Source: Duganella sp. 1411
GTDB lineage: Bacteria; Pseudomonadota; Gammaproteobacteria; Burkholderiales; Burkholderiaceae_D
Reading direction: 5' to 3'
Length of the DNA: 64,000 nucleotides
NCBI RefSeq assembly: GCF_017833525.1
Contig: NZ_JAFICD010000001.1
Span: 1,426,001-1,490,000, forward strand
The notes beneath the pieces were generated by a model that worked only from the letters and a program-made list of their open reading frames with translations, was not told the DNA's origin and searched no databases. This document shows, piece by piece, positions 1 through 13,969 of the stretch. Within the stretch, counting starts at the first letter, position 1. Each line of letters opens with the position of its first letter. The position numbers and the translations under genes were made by a program.

Positions 1-104
1 TAGAGCAACAGGCATCCTATGCCGCTTCCGGCATCAAACCGAGCGATATACAGGCGCTACTCAACAGCGCAACCCTTCTCTGGATAGGCAAAGGAGTCAA
101 TTGA
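1..104 (+). CDS. C-terminal tail of an upstream gene (partial)
   Basis: The third forward frame is open from the window edge to a TGA at 102-104 and reads EQQASYAASGIKPSDIQALL and so on, ending in WIGKGVN. The stop overlaps the ATG of the next gene by one base (TGATG), a spacing typical of translationally coupled genes. Only about 33 residues are visible and I do not recognise the protein. The sequence has no features diagnostic of a family. It probably forms an operon with the lipoprotein and small gene that follow. Confidence 0.5.
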   Translation, partial: EQQASYAASGIKPSDIQALLNSATLLWIGKGVN

Positions 105-676
105 TGAACAACCATCTTCTTACTTTCGCGATCGCGTGTATCGCGCTGTCCGGCTGCGCCTCGCCACCGGTCGCTCGCGAATCGGCAAACTTCGGCGTGA
201 GCGCCATCGGTCAGATGGAAAGCGCGCTCGGCGATTTCCGATCGAGCGAAACAGAGTCGTACAAGGCTCGGCAGGCATCGCTGATCGAACAACAACGGCA
301 GGCGAAGAACGTACGCGCCAGCATTGCCAACAGCAGTCGCATGCGCGAGTCCGCCGGCGATTATCAAGCCCAAGCGGTCACGCTAAGATTGATCGGCAAT
401 GCCGAAGCGATGGGCAATGATGAAGCCGGGTTAATCGCCGCGAACAAACTCGATGACGCGACGATCGCCGCGCTGGCCACTCCGTTGCCAAGCACGAAGA
501 AGGCCACCGAGGCGGCGCAGAAATCGCTGGCGGCCTTGGGCGCCGATCTGACGGCACAAGCCAAGTACGACAATCTCAAGCTATTCACGACCGCCGTCAA
601 AACCACAGTCGACAGCAACAAAAAGAAAATTGAGGAAGCAAAAAATGCGGCTCAAGCCGGCACGGTCGCTAAATAA
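104..676 (+). CDS. Putative small lipoprotein
   Basis: This 190-residue protein has an N-terminal hydrophobic segment followed by a lipobox-like LSGCA near residues 16-20, so it is probably exported and lipid-modified at that Cys. The rest is Ala/Lys/Glu-rich and probably helical. No family is recognised. I chose ATG 104 over the in-frame TTG at 101 because AAGGAG lies seven bases upstream of the ATG and the upstream stop overlaps it. The next gene follows 26 bases downstream on the same strand, and together with the upstream partial gene they look like one transcript. A role in the envelope is inference from the signal sequence only. Confidence 0.7.
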   Translation: MNNHLLTFAIACIALSGCASPPVARESANFGVSAIGQMESALGDFRSSETESYKARQASLIEQQRQAKNVRASIANSSRMRESAGDYQAQAVTLRLIGNAEAMGNDEAGLIAANKLDDATIAALATPLPSTKKATEAAQKSLAALGADLTAQAKYDNLKLFTTAVKTTVDSNKKKIEEAKNAAQAGTVAK

Positions 677-702
677 CCCATTCAACATTCAAGGAGCATC
701 AC

Positions 703-1059
703 ATGGCAAGCAATCTCGACGGTTTGTGGCTGGCTTTTTCCCACGCCTACACGGCCCTGCAAAATGAAAAGAAGTACTTTGAAAATTTGGCACAGTTTTC
801 CATTTTGGAAGAAGACAAACTCAAGTTCTTCCGTGCCGCGTTCGAAATGGAAGACCTGCTGGCCCAAATGAAATCGACCAACCAGGCGACGATCGATAAA
901 TACAACGGCACCGCGCTGAAGGGGCCGGACGACGCAACGCTTGAGAAGGCCCAAAGTCTGGCTTCCGAATTCGCCAAGGACATCGCGGCCAACGCGAAGG
1001 CGGTGGCCATTGTTACCGACGCGACAAGTTTCATTAGACACTGGGCGGGCTTGGCATAA
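703..1059 (+). CDS. Conserved-looking small protein of unknown function
   Basis: The 118-residue product has no signal peptide or membrane segment. It is rich in Leu, Ala, Lys and Glu, suggesting an all-helical fold, with a less structured segment (KYNGTALKGPDD) near the middle. The start ATG is preceded by AAGGAGC at good spacing. It sits 26 bases behind the putative lipoprotein gene, so the two probably share a transcript and perhaps a process. I recognise no domain and assign no function. Confidence 0.65.
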   Translation: MASNLDGLWLAFSHAYTALQNEKKYFENLAQFSILEEDKLKFFRAAFEMEDLLAQMKSTNQATIDKYNGTALKGPDDATLEKAQSLASEFAKDIAANAKAVAIVTDATSFIRHWAGLA

Positions 1060-1144
1060 CCGTCAACACAACGGGCGCCTGGCGCTGGCCGATGCCGTGC
1101 CGGCCAAAGCCCCACGCCCGTTCATGTGTACCCCTTTAGCAAGC

Positions 1145-2203
1145 TCAGTCGGTATGAAACTCGCTGGCGGTCACAAACAAATCCCACGCGGCGATGAACA
1201 TCGCCGCGACCACCGGGCCGATGACGAAACCGTTCAGCCCGAACAACGCCATGCCGCCGACCGTCGATAACAGCACCACGTAATCGGGCATCTTGGTGTC
1301 CTGCCCGACCAGCACCGGCCGCAGGAAGTTGTCGACCAGGCCGATCACAAACACGCCGAACGCCGCCAGCGTCACGCCCTGCCACACCGCGCCCGTGGCG
1401 AGGAAATAGATCGCGACCGGGGCCCAGACGATGGCCGCGCCAACGGCCGGCAGCAGCGACAGGAAGGCCATCAACACGCCCCACAGCACCGGCGCGCGCA
1501 CGTCCAGGAACCAAAAAATCAGGCCGCCCAGCGCGCCCTGGGCGATGGCGACCAGGATGTTGCCCTTCACCGTCGCGCGGATCACGGTGGTGAAATTCTG
1601 GAACAGGCGCTGCTTGTATTTACGGCTCAGCGGCACGGCTTCCTTGATGCGCTTGGACAACTTGTCGCCGTCGCGCAGCAGGAAAAACAGCAAGTACAGC
1701 AAAATACACAGGCTGGTCAGGAAATCGAATGTGTACAGGCCGGCATTGATCGCCCGCTTGGCCACTTCCTGGCTCACTTGCGAGGCGGCGTCGGTGAGCT
1801 TGTCCTGCAGGTTGGCCAGGCTGGTCAGATGGAACTTATCGAGCAGGCCCACCAGCCAGTTCGGCAAAGCGGCCATGATCTTGTTAAAGAAGCCCGCCAC
1901 GGAAATGTCGCCGGAACGCACCATGTCCACGACCGAGGCGGCCTGGTTGACGATCGACACCGACACCAGCGTCAGCGGCAGGATGACGATCACGACAATC
2001 AGCAGCAAGGTCAAAATCGACGCCAGGTTGGCCTTGTTGCGGGTGCGCTGCAGCAGCCAGCGGTAGATCGGCGCGAACAGGATCGCCAGCACCACGCCCC
2101 AGAATATCGCCCCGCCGTACGGCGCGAGTATCCATCCGAAGCCGATGGTGACGATGGCCAGCAGGGCCAGGAAGATTTTTTGCTGAAACGAAAACGGTTG
2201 CAT
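1145..2203 (-). CDS. AI-2E family transporter (PerM/YdiK-like permease)
   Basis: A 352-residue polytopic membrane protein with the layout of the AI-2E transporter family: an N-terminal pair of helices, a soluble amphipathic middle section (about 80-150), then a cluster of hydrophobic segments ending in the conserved VDNFLRPVLVG motif and a PDYVVLLSTVGGMALFG helix. Members export small molecules or act as Na+/H+ antiporters; the substrate here is unknown. A TTG 21 bases upstream is also in frame, but the ATG at 2203 gives the usual N-terminus; neither has a clear ribosome binding site. The gene is on the same strand as def, 87 bases away. Confidence 0.85.
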   Translation of the reverse strand: MQPFSFQQKIFLALLAIVTIGFGWILAPYGGAIFWGVVLAILFAPIYRWLLQRTRNKANLASILTLLLIVVIVILPLTLVSVSIVNQAASVVDMVRSGDISVAGFFNKIMAALPNWLVGLLDKFHLTSLANLQDKLTDAASQVSQEVAKRAINAGLYTFDFLTSLCILLYLLFFLLRDGDKLSKRIKEAVPLSRKYKQRLFQNFTTVIRATVKGNILVAIAQGALGGLIFWFLDVRAPVLWGVLMAFLSLLPAVGAAIVWAPVAIYFLATGAVWQGVTLAAFGVFVIGLVDNFLRPVLVGQDTKMPDYVVLLSTVGGMALFGLNGFVIGPVVAAMFIAAWDLFVTASEFHTD

Positions 2204-2290
2204 GGGAGATCGCGTGTTAGTCAAGTTGCATCATCATAAACGATGCATGCCCCACTGCCCCGCACGCATGTGGCAACACGCCGGGCGATC

Positions 2291-2827
2291 TCAATCGTCG
2301 TCGTTGGGGTCGAGGTCTGGGAACATGACGTCGGTGAAGCCGAACTTGGAGAAGTCGGTGATGCGCATCGGGTACAGCACGCCGAGCAGGTGGTCGACCT
2401 CGTGCTGCACCACGCGCGCGTGGAAGCCGTCGACGTCGCGCGCGATCGGCTGGTTGAACTGGTCGACGCCTTCATAACGCAGTTTGGTCCAGCGCGGCAC
2501 GCTGCCGCGCAGCCCGGGCACCGACAAACAGCCTTCGAAGCCGTCTTCCTTTTCGTCCGACAGCGGCGTCAGAACGGGATTGATCAATACCGTTTCCGGC
2601 ACCTGCGGCGCGTCCGGATAGCGCACATTTTGCTTGAAGCCGTAGATCACCAGCTGCAGGTTGACGCCGATCTGCGGCGCCGCCAGGCCGGCGCCATTGG
2701 CCGCGTGCATGGTGTCGAACATGTCGGCGATCAGCTGCTTCATTTCCGGCGTGCCGAATTCGGTCACCGGTTCGGCCACGCGCAGCAGGCGCGGATCGCC
2801 CATCTTGAGGATTTCACGTACGGTCAT
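2291..2827 (-). CDS. def: Peptide deformylase
   Basis: This enzyme removes the formyl group from the N-terminal methionine of nascent proteins at the ribosome exit, using a catalytic metal ion. All three signature motifs are present: [10 protein letters not shown] (45-54), EGCLS (98-102, Cys100 metal ligand) and QHEVDH (141-146, His142 and His146 ligands, Glu143 catalytic). The length of 178 residues is normal. The start ATG has AAGGTGG upstream. It lies 13 bases downstream of the ligA stop codon, so it is probably cotranscribed with ligA, zipA and smc. Many bacteria pair def with fmt; here it ends a DNA-maintenance cluster instead. Confidence 0.96.
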   Translation of the reverse strand: MTVREILKMGDPRLLRVAEPVTEFGTPEMKQLIADMFDTMHAANGAGLAAPQIGVNLQLVIYGFKQNVRYPDAPQVPETVLINPVLTPLSDEKEDGFEGCLSVPGLRGSVPRWTKLRYEGVDQFNQPIARDVDGFHARVVQHEVDHLLGVLYPMRITDFSKFGFTDVMFPDLDPNDDD

Positions 2828-2840
2828 GTCGCCACCTTAT

Positions 2841-6401
<3,561 letters not shown>

Positions 6402-6405
<4 letters not shown>

Positions 6406-9400
6406 GCTGCTTGTGCCTCTGAAGCGAAATTGGCGGCGGATTGCATATCCACCGCCACGATGCGCGATACGCCCTGCTCCTGCATCGTCACACCGATTAG
6501 TTGATTGGCCATCTCCATCGCAATCTTATTGTGCGAGATGAAGAGGAATTGGGTATGGTCGGACATGCGCTTGACCATCCGGCAGAATCGTTCGGTATTG
6601 GCGTCGTCCAGCGGCGCGTCGACCTCGTCGAGCAGGCAGAACGGCGCCGGGTTGAGCCGGAACATGGAGAACACCAGCGCCGTCGCCGTCAGGGCTTTTT
6701 CGCCGCCGGACAGCAGGTGGATGGTGGCGTTCTTTTTACCCGGCGGCTGCGCCATGACCTGCACGCCGGAGTCGAGAATTTCATCGCCGGTCATGATCAA
6801 CTTGGCCTGGCCGCCGCCGAACAGGATCGGGAACAGCTCGGAGAAGTGACCGTTGACGCGGTCGAAGGTGTCCTGCAGCAGATCGCGCGTTTCCTTGTCG
6901 ATCCTGGCGATGGCGTCTTCCAGCGTGTTGATCGCCTCGTTCAAATCGGCGTTTTGCGAATCGAGGAAGTTCTTGCGCTCGGACGCCGTCGCCAGTTCGT
7001 CCAGCGCCGCCAGGTTGACCGCGCCGAGCAGCGAAATGGCGTTGGTCAGTCGCGTCACCTCGCCCTGCAGATACGACGCCTTCATGTCCGGATGGAGCTT
7101 TTCGGCCAGCGCCGCCTCGTCGGCCTGCACCTCGGCCAGCTGCGCGGCGAACTGCTCCTGGTTCAGGCGCGCGGCCTGCTCCTTGAGCTGCATTTCCATG
7201 ATCTTGTCGCGCTGCGGCTGCAGCGCGCGCTCGGTCGACATGCGCCCTTCCTCGAACTGGCGCAGCTGCTGCGTGATCTGGTCGAGTTCATGGCGCGCGT
7301 CCGACAGCGCCTTCTCCTGCTCGGTGCGGCGGTCCAGCAGATCCTGCAGGCCGTCGTTGGCGGAACCCGATTCCAGCGTCGCCAGTTCGTGCTGGCCCGC
7401 TTCCAGGCTTTGCGTTACCTGCGCCACCTGCGCGGTAGCGGTGGCGATCGAACGGCGCAATTCCTCGATCTTGTTGCGCTGGGATTTTTCGGCGAACTGC
7501 GCTTCCTGCGCCGCGCGTTCCAGATCGCGCAGGGCTTCGCGGGCGTCGGCCAGGCGCTGCTCCTTCTCCAGGAAAATGGTCTGGCCGTCCTCGTGGTCGC
7601 CCTGCAGGTTGCCGAGCTCCATATCGAGCTGCTCGAACTTTTCCTCGGACTCCATCTTGATCTGGGTCTGTTCCTCTTCCTGCGCGGCGATTTCGGCCAG
7701 GTCGGTTTCGATCTGGTTGCTGCGCTGGTTGAAGCGTGCCTCGATCTCGGACAGTTTGACCACGTCCAGCTGCAAGGTGTGCACCGACTGCTGCAGGCTT
7801 TGCAGCTTGGCGCGGTACTCGGTCAGGCGCCGCGTCAGTTCCGACAGCGCCGCCTCCGCACGCACCGAGCGGGCGCGCGCCTCGTCGGCCAGCATCTGCT
7901 GCGCGCGCAGCTGCTTGGTGATGTTTTCGATCTCCTGCTGGCGCCCCAGCATGCCGTCCTGCTCCGAATCGGCGGCGTAGAAGCGCACGCTGTTCTGCGT
8001 GACGACGTGGCCCTGGCGCGTGACGAAGTAGCCGCCGGCCGGCAGCCTGGCGCGTTCGGCGAAGGCCTCGGCCGCGTCGTCGGCCTGGTAGGCGTTGTGC
8101 AGCCAGTCCTGCAGCAGGCCGCGCAGACCGGGGTCGTTCAACTTGAGCAGGTTGAGGAACGGCTTCAGGCCCGCCACCTCCACCGGTGCCGGCGGCACCG
8201 CCGTCGAGGGCGCGAACAGCGCCAGCTTGGCCGGCGGCGCGTCGCCGAAGAAGGCCTTGGCCCATTCGATGTTCGACATCTGCAGCGCCGACGTGCGCTC
8301 GCGCAGCACCGATTCCAGCGCCGTCTCCCAGCCGGATTCGATATTCAGTTTTTGCCACAGGCGCGGCAAGGAATCGAGTTCGTGCTTTTGCAGCCACGGC
8401 GTCACCTTGCCCTGGGTTTGCACGCGCTCCTGCAGCTGGCGCAGCGCGTTCAGGCGCGCTTCCAGCTGGGCGTTGGCGGCCGTCTCGCTATTGACCTGCT
8501 GCTGCGCGGCCTGGCGTTCCTCTTCCAGGCGCGGTTGCTGCTCCAGCGCCTCCTCCAGCAGGAAGCTCTGCTCCTCCAGCGCCTGCTGCTTCTCCTCCAG
8601 CTGCATGCGCATATTGGTCAGGTGCGCGCTGTCGGGCAGATTGAGGCCGTTCTTTTCCTGCTGCAGGCGCTCGCGCCGCACGGCCAGGCCGTTGAGGATG
8701 TTGTTGGCGTTGCGCTGGTGCGCCGATTCCAGCTCCAGCTGCTGCTGCGCCTGCATGATGCGGGCCCGCGATTCGGTGCTCTTGGTCTGCGCCTCGCGCC
8801 ACGCCTGCTCCAGCATCGGCAGCGACTCGCCCTTTTGCTCGGCCATCATCTGCGATTGCTCGACCTTGGCCGACAGCTCCTCGAGCGTGAATTCGGCCTC
8901 CTCGATCTGGCCGGCGTATTCGGTGGCCTGGTTCTGCCACTGGTCGCGCTGCGCGGTCAGTGCCGCCAGCTGCGATTGCAGGCGGCCGCGCGATTCGATG
9001 ACGAACTTGATCTGCGCTTCCAGGCTGCCGATTTCCGAGTTGGTCTGATACAGGCTGCCCTGCGCCGTGTGCAGCCGGTCGCCGGCGGCGAAGTGCGCCT
9101 GGCGCATGTGCTCCAGGGTCAGCTCGACGTTGCGCAGCTTGGCGGTCTGCTCTTCCAGATCGTTCTGCGCCTGTTCCACCTCGCGGAAGTACTTTTTCTG
9201 CTCGGTCTCCGCTTCGATCTTGCGCAGCAGCCAAAGCAGCTTTTGCTTCTCTTCCTGGTCCGACTGCAGCTGGTGGAACTTGGTCGCGACGGCGGCCTGG
9301 CCTTCGAGCTTTTCCAGGTTCGAATTGAGCTCGCGCAGGATGTCCTCGACGCGCAGCAGGTTTTCGCGGGTGTCGTGCAGGCGGTTTTCGGTTTCCCGGC

Positions 9401-9929
9401 GCCGCTCCTTGTACTTGGAGACGCCGGCCGCCTCCTCGAGGAACACCCGCAGTTCCTCCGGGCGCGATTCGATGATGCGGCTGATCATGCCCTGGCCAAT
9501 GATGGCGTAAGCGCGCGGACCGAGGCCGGTGCCGAGGAAGATGTCCTGGATGTCGCGCCGGCGCACCGGCTGGCCGTTGATGTAGTAGGTCGAGGTGCCG
9601 TCGCGCGTCAAGGTGCGCTTGACGGCGATCTCCGCATACTGGCCCCACTGGCCGGCGGCCTTGCCGTCGTTGTTGTCGAAGACCAGCTCCACGGAGGCCC
9701 GCCCGGCCGGCTTGCGGTGGGTCGAGCCGTTGAAAATGACGTCCTGCATCGACTCGCCGCGCAGCTCCGAAGCCTTCGATTCGCCCAGTACCCAGCGCAC
9801 GGCATCGATGATGTTCGACTTGCCGCAACCGTTCGGCCCCACCACGCCAACCAGCTGACCCGGCACCTGGAAATTGGTGGGATCAACGAAAGACTTGAAT
9901 CCCGACAATTTAATCGAAGAGAGACGCAC
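6402..9929 (-). CDS. smc: Chromosome segregation ATPase SMC
   Basis: SMC dimers with ScpA and ScpB compact and individualise newly replicated chromosomes. The 1175-residue protein shows the full layout: Walker A GPNGCGKSN (31-39), a first coiled coil (about 170-500), a hinge (about 520-660), a second coiled coil (about 680-1010), the ABC signature LSGGEKALTA and Walker B FCLLDEVDAPLDD near the C-terminus. The start is GTG at 9929, giving the standard MRLSSIKLSGFKSF N-terminus; no strong ribosome binding site is visible before it. It is the first gene of an apparent smc-zipA-ligA-def operon. Confidence 0.97.
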
Positions 9930-9993
9930 GTGATTATCTGGGCTATGGGCTGTAAAAGATCACAATAATACCATTTAGCGCATTATCCGCGCC

Positions 9994-10623
9994 CTATTCA
10001 TGCCCCCGGTGCTTGGACTCCTGCCACATGGCGCGGGTGTACGGCTGGTCGCGGCCGGACAGGTACAGCGCGGCCTGGGTGATCCACTGCTCGGCCGGCA
10101 CCGGCTCGACCTGCGGCGCGATCAACACGATCGGCAGGCACAGCACGACCAGCATGCGGCTCAGCGCCCAGTGGTGCTCGCTGCTGGCGTAGCGGATGAA
10201 GCCGGCGGCGATGGCCAGGCCCAGGATGGAGCCGGTGACCGATTCGGACACGGAGTGCGCCATCATCGGCACGCGCGAGATGGAAATCAGGATGGCGAAC
10301 ACAACCCCGGCGGCGGTGGCCAGATACCTGGCGCGGCTGCTGGAACTGCGGAAGGCGAGGAAGGCGGCGACCGGGTAGACGGCGGCGGCGCGCATCGCGT
10401 GGCCGCTGAAGCCGGCGAACTCGACCGATTCCACACCGATGCCCCAGCCGACGAACGCCATTTTGGTGACGACCACCAGCGCCATGCCGATGCCGAACAA
10501 CAGCCCCCACATCCATGTCAGCCGCCAGGACTTGCCCGCGATCAGCCATATGGCGATCGCCACGCCCACCGGCCCCGTTACCGCCAAACTTCCCGCTATG
10601 CTTAAAGCGTGCCACCACATCAT
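9994..10623 (-). CDS. PAP2-superfamily membrane phosphatase
   Basis: A 209-residue integral membrane protein with about six hydrophobic segments and a partial PAP2 signature: FSGHAMR corresponds to the PSGH motif and SRVPMMAHSVSESVTG to the SR(x5)H(x3)D motif. In the last motif Glu replaces the usual Asp. Family members remove phosphate from lipid phosphates such as phosphatidate or undecaprenyl pyrophosphate; the substrate here cannot be told. The start is one of two consecutive ATGs (10623 or 10620) with AAAGGCGG upstream; a longer TTG start at 10641 is less likely. It lies 64 bases upstream of smc and may be transcribed separately. Confidence 0.78.
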   Translation of the reverse strand: MMWWHALSIAGSLAVTGPVGVAIAIWLIAGKSWRLTWMWGLLFGIGMALVVVTKMAFVGWGIGVESVEFAGFSGHAMRAAAVYPVAAFLAFRSSSSRARYLATAAGVVFAILISISRVPMMAHSVSESVTGSILGLAIAAGFIRYASSEHHWALSRMLVVLCLPIVLIAPQVEPVPAEQWITQAALYLSGRDQPYTRAMWQESKHRGHE

Positions 10624-10826
10624 CCAATCACCGCCTTTCAATTATTTTGCACTGCACCATCATTAAAGCATACCCAGCAGTATTTGACCGAACAATTGCT
10701 GCGCACCAACGTCTGTAGCCTGGGCGCCAAGGCCGCAACGGGTGGAAAATCGGCCCCGCCAGCACGCTTGGCGCAGGCGTGGCATACTATTGCTCACACT
10801 CACTGTTGTTTGATTGGAAATACTAT

Positions 10827-11465
10827 ATGACACTCTCGACCTGGCTGTTGTTCCTATCCGTTTCCCTGGCGGCGGCCTTCAGCCCCGGTCCGGGCGTGTT
10901 GATGGCCATTTCGACCGCCTCCACGCAAGGCGCGCGGCGGGCATTGTATAGTTCCCTGGGCAATGCGCTGGGGGTGTTCATCGTCGCCACGACCGCCGTG
11001 GCCGGCCTCGGCCTGGTGCTCAAGACCTCGGCGCTGGCGTTCGGCGCGGTAAAAGTGGCCGGCGCCGCCTACCTGATTTATCTCGGCGTGAAAACCTGGC
11101 GCCAGGCGTCGGCCGCGCCAGCCCAGGCCGATGCAGCCGCAGCGCCGGCGCCCGCCGCCCAGGCCAGCCGCCTGAGCACCTTCCGCTCCGGCCTGCTGGT
11201 GGCGGTCAGCAATCCCAAGGCGATCCTGTTCTTCACCGCCGTGTTCCCGCAATTCATGCCGCCGGATCACGTCGATCCGACCCGATTCCTGCTGCTGACG
11301 TCGACCTTCACCGCCTGCAGCCTGCTGTCGCACTTCTTTTACGTGGTGTGCGCGTCCTGGATGAAGCGCAAGGTGCGCCACAGCGCGGCCCGTGCACGCT
11401 TTACCAAACGCACCACCGGCGCCTTGTTCATCGGCATGGGCGGCGCGCTACTGACGGTCAAATAA
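10827..11465 (+). CDS. LysE/RhtB-family amino-acid exporter
   Basis: A 212-residue inner-membrane protein with the family's opening signature SPGPGVLMAISTASTQGARRAL (Pro-Gly-Pro motif near residues 18-21) and about six membrane segments. The motif SNPKAILFFTAVFPQF in the second half is also typical of RhtB-type exporters of homoserine, threonine or related compounds. The substrate cannot be deduced. ATG 10827 was chosen because GGAAA precedes it and the preceding 16 residues of the longer frame are not hydrophobic or conserved-looking. It is convergent with the DUF1631 gene, 11 bases away. Confidence 0.9.
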   Translation: MTLSTWLLFLSVSLAAAFSPGPGVLMAISTASTQGARRALYSSLGNALGVFIVATTAVAGLGLVLKTSALAFGAVKVAGAAYLIYLGVKTWRQASAAPAQADAAAAPAPAAQASRLSTFRSGLLVAVSNPKAILFFTAVFPQFMPPDHVDPTRFLLLTSTFTACSLLSHFFYVVCASWMKRKVRHSAARARFTKRTTGALFIGMGGALLTVK

Positions 11466-11476
11466 GCGGTTGAACT

Positions 11477-13969
11477 TCAACCGAAGGCGGACGCGGGCGG
11501 CTCGTCTCCCGCGTCGTTGACGGCGCCCCGGGCCAGCGCCTCGGACAGCGCCATCGACACCACGCCGTCGCTGCGCACCACCTGCGCGGTTTTTTCCTGG
11601 AATTGCTTCGCCAATTGCTCGCCGGAGACGGAGAACGCCTCCTGCCGCGCGGCGGTCGAGAAGATATACAGCGTGCGCAGCGGACTGATCCATGCCAGCT
11701 TGACCTTGCGCCGGCCACCGTCCGGCTGCGCGAACTCCAGCCACATGCCGCGCGTTAGCCCATCGACTTCAATCGCGGCATCCTCTTCGGCCGCCTCCAG
11801 CTCGGGCCGGCGGGCGCGCTGCTCCGCCTCGGCCTGCTCGGCCGCGTCGGCTTTCGCCTGAATTTCCAGACGCCGTTCGGCGGCTTGGCGGGCCACTTGC
11901 ATCGATATTTCCAGCTGACGCTCGGGCGACAGGTCCAGCGGCGCGCGCACGATGGACGCGTGGCACTCGGCCAGCTCGGCAAAAAATTGCAGACGATCGG
12001 CGTCCTGCCACTTGATCACATCCAGCCATTTATTCAGGCTCGCCAGCATGCCGGGCAACTTGGCGATCAGCAGCTTGCGGTCGTCGGCGTTGAGCTTGGG
12101 GCGCACGCTCCAGATCAGCTCGTCCATGGCGCGGGTGGCGTTGTTGACGGCGCCCGGCTTGCCGTCCTCGATGCTGTAGGCGACGGTCAGCACGGACACC
12201 CAGCGTTGTTCCAGGAAGGCTTCCACCACGGCGATGACCTCGCCGGTGCCGATGCGCAGGGCCACGGCGTTTTTCGCCAGCTTGGCCGATTCGGTCGTCT
12301 TTTCCTGTTTCAGCGCGGCGGCGATCGGTTCGGCGATGGCCACCGCCGCGGCGCGCTCCTCCGCCTGGATCGACGACTCCAGGTCGCTGACCGCTTGCGC
12401 GAACACCGACAGTTCGCGGTCGTAGTCGCGGCCGACGCGGTCGACACTGCGCTGCATCGCCTTGAACAGCGGGTCTTCCGGCCCCTTGTGCTGCTCCCAG
12501 CCCATGCGCGACAGCAAATCGATCATGCGGCGCGCCGGGTGCTCCTCCTGGAAGAAGAAATTCTTGTCGACCAGCGCGGCCTTGAGCACGGGAATCTGCA
12601 GGAAACGTATCAGGTCGCGTATTTCCTGCGAGATGTTCTGGTCGCGGAAGACGGCCTCGAAGATCGCCGTCAGCAGGTCGATGGTGCTTTCGTCGGCGCG
12701 CGTCAGGCTTCCTTGCGGCACGCTTTGTTTGATGTTGGGCAAATAAAACACGTTGGCCGGGATGGCAGCGCCCTCGCCCGGGGCCGGGGTTCCCGCCGTG
12801 CCGGCGGCGGCCGCCGCACTGCTCTGCAAGCGGGCCAGATAAGCGAACAACGGCTGCTTGGCGTTGATCTGGGACTGCCGCTGCGCAAGCTCATTGCTGA
12901 TGCCCACCGGCTGGAAACCTTGCGCCGGACCCTGTACCCAGCCCCCGCCCGGCGCGGCGGCCACAGCCTCGCCGACGCCGGCGCCTGTGCCCCCGCCGAG
13001 GAAGCCAACCGCGCCGGCCGCCCGCGCGGCCGCGCCCTGCCCGGCCGCGTTCGGCACCCAGGCGGTGCCCGAATGCAGCGCCGACATCGGCAAATCCGGA
13101 ATGCTCAGATCGATACCGCCGTGCAGCATACCGCCGGCGATGTTGTCGACGATCTGGCCGGCGGCCGATCCGGCCACATCGCTGGAGGCGAAAAACTGCC
13201 GCAATTGCTGGGCCAGCGCCGCCTGGTTGCCGCGTGCGCGGTCGCCCGCAATTGTCTTGGTCGCGTCGGCCTTGCGGCCCTTGTAGCCGTCCACCGAGCC
13301 CGGCAGCACGCCCTTGCTTTGCAACGCCAGGTTTAGCGCGTCGAGCATCGGTCCCAGTTCAATGAACATGCCTGGTTTGATGAGCGGCTGCAACAGCGGA
13401 GCCGACTCGGGCTCGGCGTCGAACTGCGTCCACGCCTGCTGCAAGGCCACCAGGAACACTTCCGGGCGAAACGGGTTCTGGCTCACGCGCAGGATATCGC
13501 GGTCCAGCAGGAAGGCCAGCCGCACGTTCAGCGTCTGCAAAGCATCCGAATGCAGCGATTCGAACGGTTTGCCCACTCCGCCGAGCGCCACCCTGGTATC
13601 CATCTCCTCGAACGGCACCAGCGCCAGCGGCTGGTCCGCGCCGCCACGCGCGCGCTGGTCCCTGGCGGCCGGCGCCAGCTCGGCGATCTCGCGCCGCAGC
13701 GCTTTTTCCAGGGTTTCCGTGGCCAGGTGCAAAAACGCGAACTGACGGTTGCGCAGCAGGTTGCCGGCGCGCAGCCGTTGCTGGATAGCGCGGGTGTCGC
13801 CGTCGGTGGCGTCGATCAGCGCGCCGGCCAACTTGGTGGCCAGCTCCAGATATTGGTCGCCGGCATGCTTGACGGCGATGCCGATCAAGTCCTCCAGCAA
13901 GCCATGCCGCGGCGAGACCGGCTGTTTCGCCGCGACGTTGGTCATCGGAATTGTTGAAGTGTCAGCCAT
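11477..13969 (-). CDS. DUF1631 family protein
   Basis: A large (830-residue) soluble protein matching the DUF1631 family of beta- and gammaproteobacteria, some members of which are misnamed thymidine phosphorylase. Visible features: an N-terminal helical region with the family-like RNRQFAFLHLATETLEKALRREI, a Gly/Ala-rich low-complexity stretch (about residues 300-360), a conserved NIKQSVPQGSLTRADESTID segment, and a C-terminal part (about 720-815) ending in a small beta domain resembling a PilZ-like fold. No catalytic motif is visible. ATG 13969 has GAGCAGG upstream; the frame stays open to 14206, but that extension does not look like coding sequence. Divergent from the chemoreceptor gene. 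Confidence 0.8.
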   Translation of the reverse strand: MADTSTIPMTNVAAKQPVSPRHGLLEDLIGIAVKHAGDQYLELATKLAGALIDATDGDTRAIQQRLRAGNLLRNRQFAFLHLATETLEKALRREIAELAPAARDQRARGGADQPLALVPFEEMDTRVALGGVGKPFESLHSDALQTLNVRLAFLLDRDILRVSQNPFRPEVFLVALQQAWTQFDAEPESAPLLQPLIKPGMFIELGPMLDALNLALQSKGVLPGSVDGYKGRKADATKTIAGDRARGNQAALAQQLRQFFASSDVAGSAAGQIVDNIAGGMLHGGIDLSIPDLPMSALHSGTAWVPNAAGQGAAARAAGAVGFLGGGTGAGVGEAVAAAPGGGWVQGPAQGFQPVGISNELAQRQSQINAKQPLFAYLARLQSSAAAAAGTAGTPAPGEGAAIPANVFYLPNIKQSVPQGSLTRADESTIDLLTAIFEAVFRDQNISQEIRDLIRFLQIPVLKAALVDKNFFFQEEHPARRMIDLLSRMGWEQHKGPEDPLFKAMQRSVDRVGRDYDRELSVFAQAVSDLESSIQAEERAAAVAIAEPIAAALKQEKTTESAKLAKNAVALRIGTGEVIAVVEAFLEQRWVSVLTVAYSIEDGKPGAVNNATRAMDELIWSVRPKLNADDRKLLIAKLPGMLASLNKWLDVIKWQDADRLQFFAELAECHASIVRAPLDLSPERQLEISMQVARQAAERRLEIQAKADAAEQAEAEQRARRPELEAAEEDAAIEVDGLTRGMWLEFAQPDGGRRKVKLAWISPLRTLYIFSTAARQEAFSVSGEQLAKQFQEKTAQVVRSDGVVSMALSEALARGAVNDAGDEPPASAFG

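Noticed and set aside
1060..1144. Terminator between the small unknown gene and the AI-2E gene
   Set aside because: AACGGGCG/CGCCCGTT can pair but encloses about 40 bases, and no T run follows; support too weak.
6501..9968. A 1155-codon open frame antisense to smc
   Set aside because: It is the mirror of a strongly biased, conserved GC-rich gene; the product is rich in Arg, Leu and Gln with no domain, and smc is unambiguous.
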